Assembly (NCBI GenBank): GCA_021800805.1 | Contig: JAJYYR010000010.1 | Location: 1-21,442, forward strand | Source: a bacterium | GTDB taxonomy: Bacteria; SZUA-79; Acidulodesulfobacterales; Acidulodesulfobacteraceae | Direction: 5' to 3' | DNA length: 21,442 bases | Shown: piece after piece, positions 12,667-19,285 of the stretch | Numbering within the stretch: the first letter of the stretch is position 1 | How the letters are laid out: every line of letters begins with the position of its first letter | Translations under genes and position numbers: made by a program | Notes under the pieces: model-generated | The model's input: the letters and a program-made list of their open reading frames with translations, nothing else | Told to the model about the DNA's origin: nothing | The model's database searches: none

Positions 12667-13110
12667 ATGGAAAGGATAATAAATACCGTTGTCAATAATA
12701 ATCTTGCGGAAAAAGCCGGATATTTAAGTTATCTTACGGATGACGAGAGGACGGCTTTAACGGAATTAAAGGAAAAGGTCACGGAAAAATACCCTGGGGC
12801 AAAATTAATCCTTTACGGCTCTAAAGCAAGGGGGGATTATAACGAGGAATCGGATATAGACCTGCTTATAGTAATTAATGACGATTACAAAATAGATAAG
12901 GATATATCATTTGAAGAACTCAAAAATCGGTATTTTATGCGGGTAAGCAAAGATATTAATGAAAAAATATTAGGCATTGTAGTTGACATTGAATTAAAAT
13001 ACGATATTTTTATTGATTGGCAAATAGAGTATAAGAGTTATTTAAATACCCGCGTTGCCGGAATTGAGCCCTGGTATCAAAATATTAAACGGGAGGGAAT
13101 CGAATTATGA
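12667..13110 (+). CDS. MNT-type nucleotidyltransferase antitoxin
   Basis: This 147-residue protein has the signature YGSKARGDYNEESDIDLL: Gly51-Ser52 and the metal pair Asp63/Asp65, with a third acidic position near Asp107 (VVDIELKYD). Members of this family AMPylate and so silence the HEPN toxin encoded next to them. The stop overlaps the toxin start by four bases (13107-13110), giving coupled translation with the antitoxin first. A roughly 40-residue helical extension precedes the catalytic core, which the shorter relative at 795-1130 lacks in part. The pair is the last cargo before the right att site and probably stabilises the element. Confidence 0.88.
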   Translation: MERIINTVVNNNLAEKAGYLSYLTDDERTALTELKEKVTEKYPGAKLILYGSKARGDYNEESDIDLLIVINDDYKIDKDISFEELKNRYFMRVSKDINEKILGIVVDIELKYDIFIDWQIEYKSYLNTRVAGIEPWYQNIKREGIEL

Positions 13111-13652
13111 CTCTACGAGAAGGGGATAAACAGGCTTTAATAAAATATAGAATCGAGAGATCTATTGAGGCAATTGATGAGGCTAAAATGGCTTACGAAT
13201 CTAACCACTTGAATTTAGCGGTCAATAGAAATTATTATGCTTGTTTTTATTCTATTAAAGCCTTATTGCTTACAAAGGACATTGATTATTCAGACCACGG
13301 CCACGTAAAAGGGGAATTTAATAAGGAATTTGTGCATAAAGGATTGGTGGATAAAGATTATACCAAGATCCTCGAAAACGCTTTTCAACAGAGACAAATA
13401 GGAGATTACAGAGATTTAATTAAATTTAATAAAGAAGGGGTTAAGTCATCTATTAAAAAAGCCGAAGAATTCGTAACCGAAATTAATAAAATGACTTTGA
13501 AGTTCACAAATAAGCAAGAAATAGAAAACAAACAGGAGGCGACATCCACGAATTTAAAAAACTCCGAATCCCCTAAGCCGGACTCTTTCACCCAAGATCC
13601 GCAAAATAAACCGGAGATTAAACCTGAAATTAAGAGAAAGTTCAGGCGGTAA
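13107..13652 (+). CDS. HEPN-domain toxin (partner of MNT)
   Basis: This 181-residue protein has a HEPN fold at about residues 8-128: RIERSIEAIDEAKMAYE (helix 1), LNLAVNRNYYACFYSIKALL (the conserved NRxYYAxFY segment), and FQQRQIGDYRDLIKF followed by the last helix. HEPN partners of MNT proteins are RNases. The typical RxxxxxH motif is not obvious, so catalytic residues are not certain. Residues 131-181 are a low-complexity tail (Asn/Lys/Glu/Pro, ending KPEIKPEIKRKFRR) not usual for the family. The start is in the MNT stop codon. Confidence 0.85.
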   Translation: MTLREGDKQALIKYRIERSIEAIDEAKMAYESNHLNLAVNRNYYACFYSIKALLLTKDIDYSDHGHVKGEFNKEFVHKGLVDKDYTKILENAFQQRQIGDYRDLIKFNKEGVKSSIKKAEEFVTEINKMTLKFTNKQEIENKQEATSTNLKNSESPKPDSFTQDPQNKPEIKPEIKRKFRR

Positions 13653-13656
13653 CTAC

Positions 13657-13674
13657 TGCAACGATTTTGCAACG
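13657..13674. repeat. candidate integrase arm-binding site (right)
   Basis: TGCAACGATTTTGCAACG is identical to 1370-1387. It lies five bases after the HEPN stop and 119 bases before the right att core. Confidence 0.5.
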
Positions 13675-13793
13675 GTTTATAAAAAAATCGGCATAATTTA
13701 ACGGCATTATACGGGATAGGCGGGATTGAGGAAAACTTTATAATTACTATAAATGCAGGCGGAAAGTCGGTTTATTGATTTGCTTGAATTTCC

Positions 13794-13838
13794 CTTTTAA
13801 TCAGGTGGTCGTGGGTTCGACTCCCGCGCGGCTCACCA
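13794..13838 (+). repeat. attachment site: tRNA-Lys(UUU) 3' fragment (right copy)
   Basis: The 45 bases are identical to 1277-1321: anticodon loop from CTTTTAA, TCAGG, variable loop, T arm, GCGGCTC, A and CCA. The 5' side (GAATTTC) does not complete the anticodon stem, so this copy is also not a tRNA. It marks the right end of the 12.5-kb element. Confidence 0.88.
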
Positions 13839-13895
13839 TATTCTATCAAGGTTTCAAGGCGCTCGCCGTTTTTCCTTTCCATGCAATTTCGTCAA
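13839..13895 (-). pseudogene. possible degenerate integrase 3' end
   Basis: Beyond the right att the sequence still resembles the DNA beyond the left att: TATCAAGGTTT occurs at the same distance (1327 and 13844), and CGCTCGCCGT, which encodes part of the int C-terminus at 1384, recurs at 13860. Gaps and changes abolish any frame. It may be the trace of an earlier element in the same tRNA, or simply the extended att region. Confidence 0.3.
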
Positions 13896-14014
13896 TTATA
13901 ACAAAACTATAACAAATATTTTTAATATTTCCTCTTAATAAAATTATAAAAAGTTGTGGTATACTTATATAAGTAAATAAAATTTGTTTAACTTTTAATT
14001 AAAGGAGTATTAAA

Positions 14015-14596
14015 ATGGAACATAAACTGCCGGAATTGCCTTATGCCCTTGATGCGCTGCAGCCGCATATTTCTAAGGAAACCCTCGAATATCATTACGG
14101 AAAGCACCATAATGCCTACGTAAATAATCTAAACAACCTCATAAAAGGTACGGAATTCCAAGACTTAGGATTAGAAGACATAATTAAAAAATCCTCAGGG
14201 GGGATTTTTAACAATGCCGCTCAGGCGTGGAACCACACTTTTTATTGGCATTGCCTATCACCTAATAGCAAAGGACGACCTGATGGAAATCTCGCAAAAG
14301 CTATTGAAATTAAGTTTGGGACTTTTGACGATTTTAAAAAACAATTTAGTCAAACAGCCGCTACTTTATTCGGTTCCGGTTGGGCATGGTTAGTCAAAAA
14401 TCATGACGGTTCTATAGAACTTATGGCAACGAGTAATGCCGGCACGCCGATGACTTCCGGCAAAACTGCTCTGCTTACCTGCGATGTATGGGAGCATGCC
14501 TATTACATAGATTATCGCAATGCCAGACCGAGCTATATTGAACATTTCTGGAATTTAGTAAATTGGGAATTTGTTGCTAAGAATTTCGGCTCTTAA
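14015..14596 (+). CDS. sodB: iron superoxide dismutase
   Basis: This 193-residue protein aligns by eye with FeSOD over its whole length. Metal ligands are His27 (EYHYGKHH), His74 ([11 protein letters not shown]), Asp157 and His161 (CDVWEHAYY). The segment [19 protein letters not shown] is the Fe-type signature, as against Mn-type. It converts superoxide to peroxide and oxygen in the cytoplasm; no signal peptide is present. AAAGGAG eight bases before the ATG sets the start. It stands alone, with its own terminator, on the chromosomal side of the right att site. Confidence 0.97.
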   Translation: MEHKLPELPYALDALQPHISKETLEYHYGKHHNAYVNNLNNLIKGTEFQDLGLEDIIKKSSGGIFNNAAQAWNHTFYWHCLSPNSKGRPDGNLAKAIEIKFGTFDDFKKQFSQTAATLFGSGWAWLVKNHDGSIELMATSNAGTPMTSGKTALLTCDVWEHAYYIDYRNARPSYIEHFWNLVNWEFVAKNFGS

Positions 14597-14627
14597 CTGT
14601 TTAATAATAAACATAGCACGTTGAGAA

Positions 14628-14672
14628 AATAAAAGCGTCTAATATTTATAAATATTAGACGCTTTTATTTTT
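14628..14672. terminator. strong bidirectional rho-independent terminator
   Basis: Perfect 20-bp arms (14628-14647 and 14650-14669, core AAAGCGTCTAATATTT) are preceded by an A-run and followed by TTTTT. It lies between convergent genes (sodB and the minus-strand gene ending at 14683), so it can serve both. Confidence 0.9.
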
Positions 14673-14682
14673 ATCGGATATA

Positions 14683-14877
14683 TTACTTATCCAGAAACCT
14701 GCCGTGTCCTTTCGATAAAACCATCAACATCTTCAAATTATAATAGGCAAACTTGATTAATTGCCACGGAATAAACGTTCTTATAAACACGGTATATTTA
14801 GTAGGTGCCATAAATGACCTCGCCTCTTTAGAATAAGGAACGTATTCAGTTAAGTCTTTTACACTTTTATCTTCCAT
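14683..14877 (-). CDS. small unknown protein downstream of sqr
   Basis: This 64-residue protein, MEDKSVKDLTEYVPYSKEARS..., has an amphipathic and partly hydrophobic middle (TVFIRTFIPWQLIKFAYYNLKMLMVL, about residues 29-54) and a basic end. It may lie on the membrane surface, where SQR also acts. GGGAGG lies before the ATG. It follows sqr in the same direction after 72 bases and ends at the shared terminator, so co-transcription is likely. I recognise no family. Confidence 0.6.
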   Translation of the reverse strand: MEDKSVKDLTEYVPYSKEARSFMAPTKYTVFIRTFIPWQLIKFAYYNLKMLMVLSKGHGRFLDK

Positions 14878-14949
14878 AATATATACAAGCCTCCCGTAAT
14901 TCTATTATGTTTTAATTTAAATAAATATTATATTTAATATCCTAAATCA

Positions 14950-16389
14950 TCAATCGGGAATAAAATACCATAAAAACTTGCCTTTCATTTTCCACATAAA
15001 TAAGTAATGTAGCATATATTTAACCCAGTGTCCCGCAAGACCTATATCGCCGAAAGTATAATTTAGATTTCTGCCAAATTTGTATTTTTCGTAGTTTGGA
15101 ACTACCGGATCCATAGTCAATAAAGCGGCAGAACCGCGCGTCATCGATTTACCCATAGAGGTTATACATATTGCGCCGAATTCCGTCATCGATGCCTGTT
15201 GCGTAGGTTCTTCTAATCCTTTCTTTACCATATCTATAATAGATAGCGCAACCGTATGTCCGATAATTCCCGATGCCATACCGGTTCTTGGCGGGCTGGG
15301 AACTATAAGCGTGCCGTCCGGCGCTTTAAAAGGCTTGCTTATAGAGTGCGGCGGGGCAAAAGCTATTCCGGCGGCAAATATGTTTTTATAAACAGGATTA
15401 TTATATTTTTTAGGCCAGTCTGAATTTCTCCATTCTTCGAAAGGTTTTACGGCAGATGCATAATCGGCATCGACTTTCATAAACCCGCTCGGCACGCACA
15501 TCTGACTTTTGATGTCGTTGCCGTCTTTATCGATATAAGCGATGGGGATACCGGCAAACGGCGGAATAAGCATAGCAAAATCAAAATCCAGCTTTCCTTC
15601 CTCTCCTTCGATATTAACGTAATCTAAAGAACCTTCCTCGACCTTGCGCACATGCGCCCTCTCCACCCATTTTATACCTTTTTCCAGAAAGGTAGATTCG
15701 GCAAAAAGCTTGCCGGAAACCAAATTTCCGTTCTTTTTTACAACGACTCCTCCGACCCCGAAATCTCCGAGAGCAGGCTCATTCGATATCCATGTTATAT
15801 CGGCATTATGGCGCACACCCCGTCTGTTAAGATCAAATTCTAAATTATGTATAAATTCGAATGCCGCCCCTTGACATGTAGCGGTTCCGTGTCCTGTGCC
15901 GACGACAAATTTTTGCCTTTTGCCCTGCTTCATCTTTTCGACGGCTTTAAAATAATTATCGCGTGTTTTAATTGCATGCGGCAATGTACATATGGAATCG
16001 GAATAACCTGAATCAGGTCCAAGTCCTGGCGTTGCCGCATAATTAAGTTTCGGACCGGTTGCATTTATCAAATAGTCGTATTTAATTTGTTCAGTTTTGC
16101 CGCCTAAATATTTCACGACGACATACTGATCCCCGCTATCGGGGTGTATCTCCTCAGCCGCCCCCTCTTTAAATATAATTCCGAGTTTTTTATAAACCGG
16201 CTCCAGATTAAAATACGTCTTTTCCGGCGACATCGAACCTACGCCTACCCATACTAATGACGGAACGTAAGAAAAATTTTTTCGGGGCGATATTACGATA
16301 ACGTCATGCTTACCGCCTAACTCTTTTTTCAGATTCAATGCGGCTGTGTTTCCCGCAAAACCGGTTCCTAAAACTACTATAGTAGCCAT
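14950..16389 (-). CDS. sqr: sulfide:quinone oxidoreductase
   Basis: This 479-residue flavoprotein has an N-terminal FAD motif (VVLGTGFAGNTAALNL, Gly8/10/13), then ATGPKLNY, and the three redox cysteines at the places known from the Acidithiobacillus ferrooxidans enzyme: Cys134 (SICTLPHA), Cys172 (TATCQGAAFEF) and Cys408 (AICITSMG). NIFAAGIAFAPP near 337-348 matches the second FAD segment. Trp/aromatic-rich amphipathic helices at the C-terminus (HWVKYMLHYLFMWKMKGKFLWYF) would attach it to the membrane. It oxidises sulfide to zero-valent sulfur and reduces quinone. A G-rich ribosome binding site precedes the ATG. The small gene at 14683 follows. It points to sulfide use or detoxification by the host. 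Confidence 0.92.
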   Translation of the reverse strand: MATIVVLGTGFAGNTAALNLKKELGGKHDVIVISPRKNFSYVPSLVWVGVGSMSPEKTYFNLEPVYKKLGIIFKEGAAEEIHPDSGDQYVVVKYLGGKTEQIKYDYLINATGPKLNYAATPGLGPDSGYSDSICTLPHAIKTRDNYFKAVEKMKQGKRQKFVVGTGHGTATCQGAAFEFIHNLEFDLNRRGVRHNADITWISNEPALGDFGVGGVVVKKNGNLVSGKLFAESTFLEKGIKWVERAHVRKVEEGSLDYVNIEGEEGKLDFDFAMLIPPFAGIPIAYIDKDGNDIKSQMCVPSGFMKVDADYASAVKPFEEWRNSDWPKKYNNPVYKNIFAAGIAFAPPHSISKPFKAPDGTLIVPSPPRTGMASGIIGHTVALSIIDMVKKGLEEPTQQASMTEFGAICITSMGKSMTRGSAALLTMDPVVPNYEKYKFGRNLNYTFGDIGLAGHWVKYMLHYLFMWKMKGKFLWYFIPD

Positions 16390-16489
16390 TAAATCCCCCC
16401 ATCCCTTATATTACAATATTGATATATGCGTATTATAGCATATTATAAGATACAATTTCAAAGAGATTTATAAAATAATAATTTATAAA

Positions 16490-16518
16490 TTGTCGCAAAA
16501 ATAATTTTAAGGTATAAT
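16490..16518 (+). promoter_or_regulatory. promoter for a leaderless transcript of the globin gene
   Basis: TTGTCG (16490-16495) and TATAAT (16513-16518) have a 17-base spacer. The ATG at 16525 begins six bases after the -10 box, where transcription should start. No ribosome binding site fits. Confidence 0.6.
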
Positions 16519-16524
16519 AAAAAT

Positions 16525-17418
16525 ATGGAAACACTTGATAAAATAAAGCTAATATATTCTTTCACCGACAACGACGCTTCCAATTTAATGCAGTTAAGCG
16601 GTTTAATGGGTTCTAACGCAAACGATTTTATTTCCGGCACTTATTCTTTTATTGCCAATTTTGAAGACTTCAGCAAATTTCTGCCTAACGAAGAAATTAG
16701 AAATAGGCATCAGGAAAAACTTAAATTTTGGTTTATGGGACTTTTTTCCGGAACATATAACAATGAATATTTGCGAAAATTAAAACGGATAGGGGAGGTC
16801 CACGCCGAAATAAAGCTACCCTCCCATTATGTAAGCGCCACGATGAATTATATAAGGAATTTTATACACGGGATTATTCTTAAAAATTTTCCTAGTTCTG
16901 GCAAAAGAGACGAACTCATAGTATCTGTAAATAAAATTATCGACATTAATCTGGATATTATTATCAGCTCTTATATAAGCGAAGGAAAATTTTACATTGC
17001 GACTACAAAATTTGAGACAAAAATAATTAGATTTAGTTCAAAATTTTCTTATATATTAGATCTTGCGTTGGTAATATCGCTTATTATTGCAACTATTATG
17101 GTTTTTCTCTTATTTGTATTTGAAATCTATAATTTTGCTTTTATGGGCGGCTCCTTTGAAACTACGGTTATAGATATTTTAGGAGCTATGCTGATTGTAT
17201 GGGCAATCAGGGAGCTGCTGGAAGAAGAGGTCAAAAAGCTTCAGGGGCATAAATTTGCCTTAAGCGCCTTTATAGGCCTTGCAATGGCAGCATTACTAAG
17301 AAAAATATTGATTTTTTCCCTTGCCCCTCAAAAATCCACTGAAGTTGCAATTCTCGGTTTTCTTGTTTTAGTGCTCGGAATAGTATATTGGTTAATGAGC
17401 AAAAGCTCAAAAAATTAA
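16525..17418 (+). CDS. protoglobin-domain protein fused to a PsiE-like membrane domain
   Basis: This 297-residue protein has two parts. Residues about 5-160 are a sensor-globin/protoglobin fold with the proximal-His segment IGEVHAEIKLPSHYVSAT (His93), which matches globin-coupled sensors such as HemAT. Residues about 173-295 contain four hydrophobic helices (near 173-200, 212-230, 246-266, 272-292), with AMLIVWAIRELLEEEVKKL and LRKILIF between them, which fits the PsiE (phosphate-starvation-inducible E) family. The arrangement suggests a haem-based gas sensor (O2, NO or CO) acting on a small membrane module; what PsiE does is not known. It is a single gene between sqr (divergent) and tRNA-Pro. 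Confidence 0.8.
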   Translation: METLDKIKLIYSFTDNDASNLMQLSGLMGSNANDFISGTYSFIANFEDFSKFLPNEEIRNRHQEKLKFWFMGLFSGTYNNEYLRKLKRIGEVHAEIKLPSHYVSATMNYIRNFIHGIILKNFPSSGKRDELIVSVNKIIDINLDIIISSYISEGKFYIATTKFETKIIRFSSKFSYILDLALVISLIIATIMVFLLFVFEIYNFAFMGGSFETTVIDILGAMLIVWAIRELLEEEVKKLQGHKFALSAFIGLAMAALLRKILIFSLAPQKSTEVAILGFLVLVLGIVYWLMSKSSKN

Positions 17419-17489
17419 AAATTTTATAAATATATTGCCTATAAAATTAATACATGTTAAAATTAATATAAATATAATATTTTTATTTT

Positions 17490-17565
17490 CGGGATGTGGC
17501 GCAGCTGGTAGCGCACCTGCTTTGGGAGCAGGGGGTCGCACGTTCAAATCGTGTCATCCCGACCA
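17490..17565 (+). tRNA. tRNA-Pro(UGG)
   Basis: This is a complete cloverleaf: acceptor CGGGATG/CATCCCG, D arm GCGC-AGCTGGTA-GCGC, anticodon arm CCTGC-TTTGGGA-GCAGG with anticodon TGG, T arm with GTTCAAATC, discriminator A and encoded CCA. It is intact and on the chromosomal side of the next element. Confidence 0.96.
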
Positions 17566-17721
17566 TTTACAATCCTTATAAAATAAATCCAACCATTAAA
17601 TAAAACTGCTTTTAAATAAAAAATTAGTTTATTGAAGCACCAGAAAGAGATTTCTAAACAATAGCAAGAATGCTTGGATCATAACAGAAAATAAAAACCG
17701 GAAAACCACTAAATATAAAAG

Positions 17722-17773
17722 TGGTCGGGACGACAGGATTTGAACCTGCGACCCCCTGCACCCCATGCAGGTG
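17722..17773 (-). repeat. attachment site: tRNA-Pro(GGG) 3' fragment
   Basis: On the minus strand the sequence reads CACCTGC, anticodon loop ATGGGGT (anticodon GGG), GCAGG, variable loop, T arm with GGTTCAAATCC, and GTCCCG-A-CCA. The D arm and 5' acceptor are missing; TATAT-rich sequence stands there instead. It differs at several positions from the nearby tRNA-Pro(UGG). An integrase gene follows about 140 bases to the right. It is an att scar; the intact tRNA-Pro(GGG) should lie beyond the right edge of the window. Confidence 0.85.
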
Positions 17774-17831
17774 TATATATTATATTATCCACATTAAAGC
17801 CCGCTAAAATAACGGTTTATTAAAATGCTAA

Positions 17832-17872
17832 ATATTGCATATTATATATTATATATATATAATATGCAATAT
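17832..17872. repeat. 18-bp perfect inverted repeat upstream of the first integrase
   Basis: ATATTGCATATTATATAT (17832-17849) and its complement (17855-17872) flank five bases. It lies between the att fragment and the int ATG at 17912, so it could be an operator or an integrase/Xis binding site. The TA-rich middle is low complexity, but the GC-containing ends (TTGCAT/ATGCAA) are exact. Confidence 0.55.
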
Positions 17873-17911
17873 ATTTGCTACTTATATGCTACTATTTTAG
17901 CGAGAGAGGAT

Positions 17912-19060
17912 ATGGCCAGTATTTATCAAAAAAAAGGAAGCGATATATGGTATTACCATATATGCATAGAAGGCAAACATTACCAGGGTTCTTGCAGGAC
18001 CAAAGATAAAAAGGATGCTGAAAAGATAGCTAATGCTTTACAAACCGATGTCGCCAGAGCAAGGGCAGGGCTAAAAAGTTTAATTAAAAAAAGCTTACCG
18101 TTTGAAGATATTTTTTATGAGTATCTTAAAAATCTAAATACCTCAAAAAAAACAATAGAAGTAAGAGATAACGCCGCCAAACATTTTTTATTATTTTTTA
18201 GAGATAGAGATATCTCAGATATAAATATCGAACATATTAAAACTTATCAGTTACAACGCAAATTAGAAGTATTAAGTAGTCCGAAAAACGTCGGCAAAAG
18301 AGAGCAAGAGATATCGTTTAGGACTATAAATATCGAGACAGAGACCCTTTACAACTTTTTTAATTTTTGTATAGACCGCGGTTACCTCGAAAAAAACCCT
18401 GCTTCCGAAATAAAAAAGCTCAATGAGCTGTCCCGGCTAAAAACTTTATCCGATTCCGATATCCAAAAACTAATCGCTGGCGCCACGAATAAATTAACTA
18501 AGGATCTAATTTCATTCCTGGTATTTACCGGCTGCCGGAAAGGCGAGGCCTTAAATTTAAAATGGGACGACATAGACCTACAGAACGGTGTAATAGCTAT
18601 TAAGGGAACTAAAACAAAGTATGATAGGTATATCCCGATTTCGGACGCGCTACGCTCAATTTTGGATGGGATAGAGAGGGTTTATGATAGTTTATATGTC
18701 TTTGAACGAAACGGGGCTAAATTAGGCAATTTTAAGCGTTCTTTTAAAACTGCGTGTAAAAATGCGGGACTGAAAGATTTACATATACACGATTTACGGC
18801 ACGTCTTCGCTTCGAAGCTCGTTATGAACGGCACGTCGTTATATAAGACCGGGATATTATTGGGACATAGGACACCATCTATGACCCAGAGGTATGCACA
18901 CTTAAAGCCTGGAGAATTAAAAAGGGAAATAGACAAGTCTTTCGGCGGAGATATAGACGATATAAAGTGGAAGGAATATGAAAGAGCGCTGGAAATTATA
19001 AATGAGTATGAGAAAAAGAAAGATTCTACCCTCCGTTTAAAAAAACGGCACTTTGATTAA
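17912..19060 (+). CDS. int: site-specific tyrosine recombinase (integrase), first of a tandem pair
   Basis: This 382-residue protein (from ATG 17912, MASIYQKKGS) has the catalytic set Arg209 (FTGCRKGEAL), Lys near 231-236, His293 and Arg296 (HDLRHVFAS), His319 (LLGHRTP) and Tyr328 (QRYAH). The N-terminal about 60 residues form a short arm-binding domain and about 65-160 the core-binding domain. The frame is open to 17825, but that extension runs through the inverted repeat and is rich in Tyr/Ile from AT-rich DNA, so I reject it. A 50-residue charged tail (DDIKWKEYERALEIINEYEKKK...) extends past the catalytic domain and is absent from the second copy. It is adjacent to the tRNA-Pro(GGG) att fragment. 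Confidence 0.93.
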   Translation: MASIYQKKGSDIWYYHICIEGKHYQGSCRTKDKKDAEKIANALQTDVARARAGLKSLIKKSLPFEDIFYEYLKNLNTSKKTIEVRDNAAKHFLLFFRDRDISDINIEHIKTYQLQRKLEVLSSPKNVGKREQEISFRTINIETETLYNFFNFCIDRGYLEKNPASEIKKLNELSRLKTLSDSDIQKLIAGATNKLTKDLISFLVFTGCRKGEALNLKWDDIDLQNGVIAIKGTKTKYDRYIPISDALRSILDGIERVYDSLYVFERNGAKLGNFKRSFKTACKNAGLKDLHIHDLRHVFASKLVMNGTSLYKTGILLGHRTPSMTQRYAHLKPGELKREIDKSFGGDIDDIKWKEYERALEIINEYEKKKDSTLRLKKRHFD

Positions 19061-19181
19061 CCGGTTAATTTTTAAAAGATTCTATTTTTATTTTACTGGC
19101 ATTGCGGGACGGATTTTACAGGTCTTGTAAAATTCCCTCCGGAACCTTCCTATTATTTTTTTAAAAAAAATTGCGTAACTA

Positions 19182-19210
19182 TTGACAAGCAATATCGAAA
19201 TGGATATAAT
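19182..19210 (+). promoter_or_regulatory. perfect-consensus sigma70 promoter for the second integrase
   Basis: TTGACA (19182-19187), 17 bases, TATAAT (19205-19210). The leader of about 70 bases ends with AAAGGAG before the ATG at 19286. Such a strong promoter is unusual for an integrase. Upstream, ATTTTACA (19113-19120) and TGTAAAAT (19126-19133) form a hairpin that may separate the two genes. Confidence 0.85.
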
Positions 19211-19285
19211 CCCACCGGCTTTTAAAATATATAACTAAAATATCTTATTACTCCTTAATCCTATAAACACAAAGGAGAGAAGATT

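Larger units (their letters stand above)
1277..13838. mobile_element. integrative element of about 12.5 kb in tRNA-Lys, with its own replicon and TrbJ/TrbL-like genes
   Basis: The ends are set by a perfect 45-bp direct repeat (1277-1321 and 13794-13838) made of the 3' half of tRNA-Lys(UUU). Inside are integrase and excisionase next to the left end, a TrfA-like initiator with adjacent iterons, a DnaB-N/RepA-type helicase, regulators, TrbJ- and TrbL-like proteins and a MNT-HEPN pair next to the right end. No relaxase, coupling protein or VirB4/VirB11 ATPase is visible, so it is not a self-sufficient conjugative element. An integrated plasmid or a satellite of a conjugative element fits best. 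Confidence 0.82.

Noticed and set aside
15644..15874. Plus-strand ORFs inside sqr
   Set aside because: They are antisense shadows of a well-supported flavoprotein gene.
17825..17911. N-terminal extension of the first tandem integrase
   Set aside because: It runs through an AT-rich inverted repeat and adds a Tyr/Ile-rich stretch unlike integrases; the ATG at 17912 starts the usual domain.
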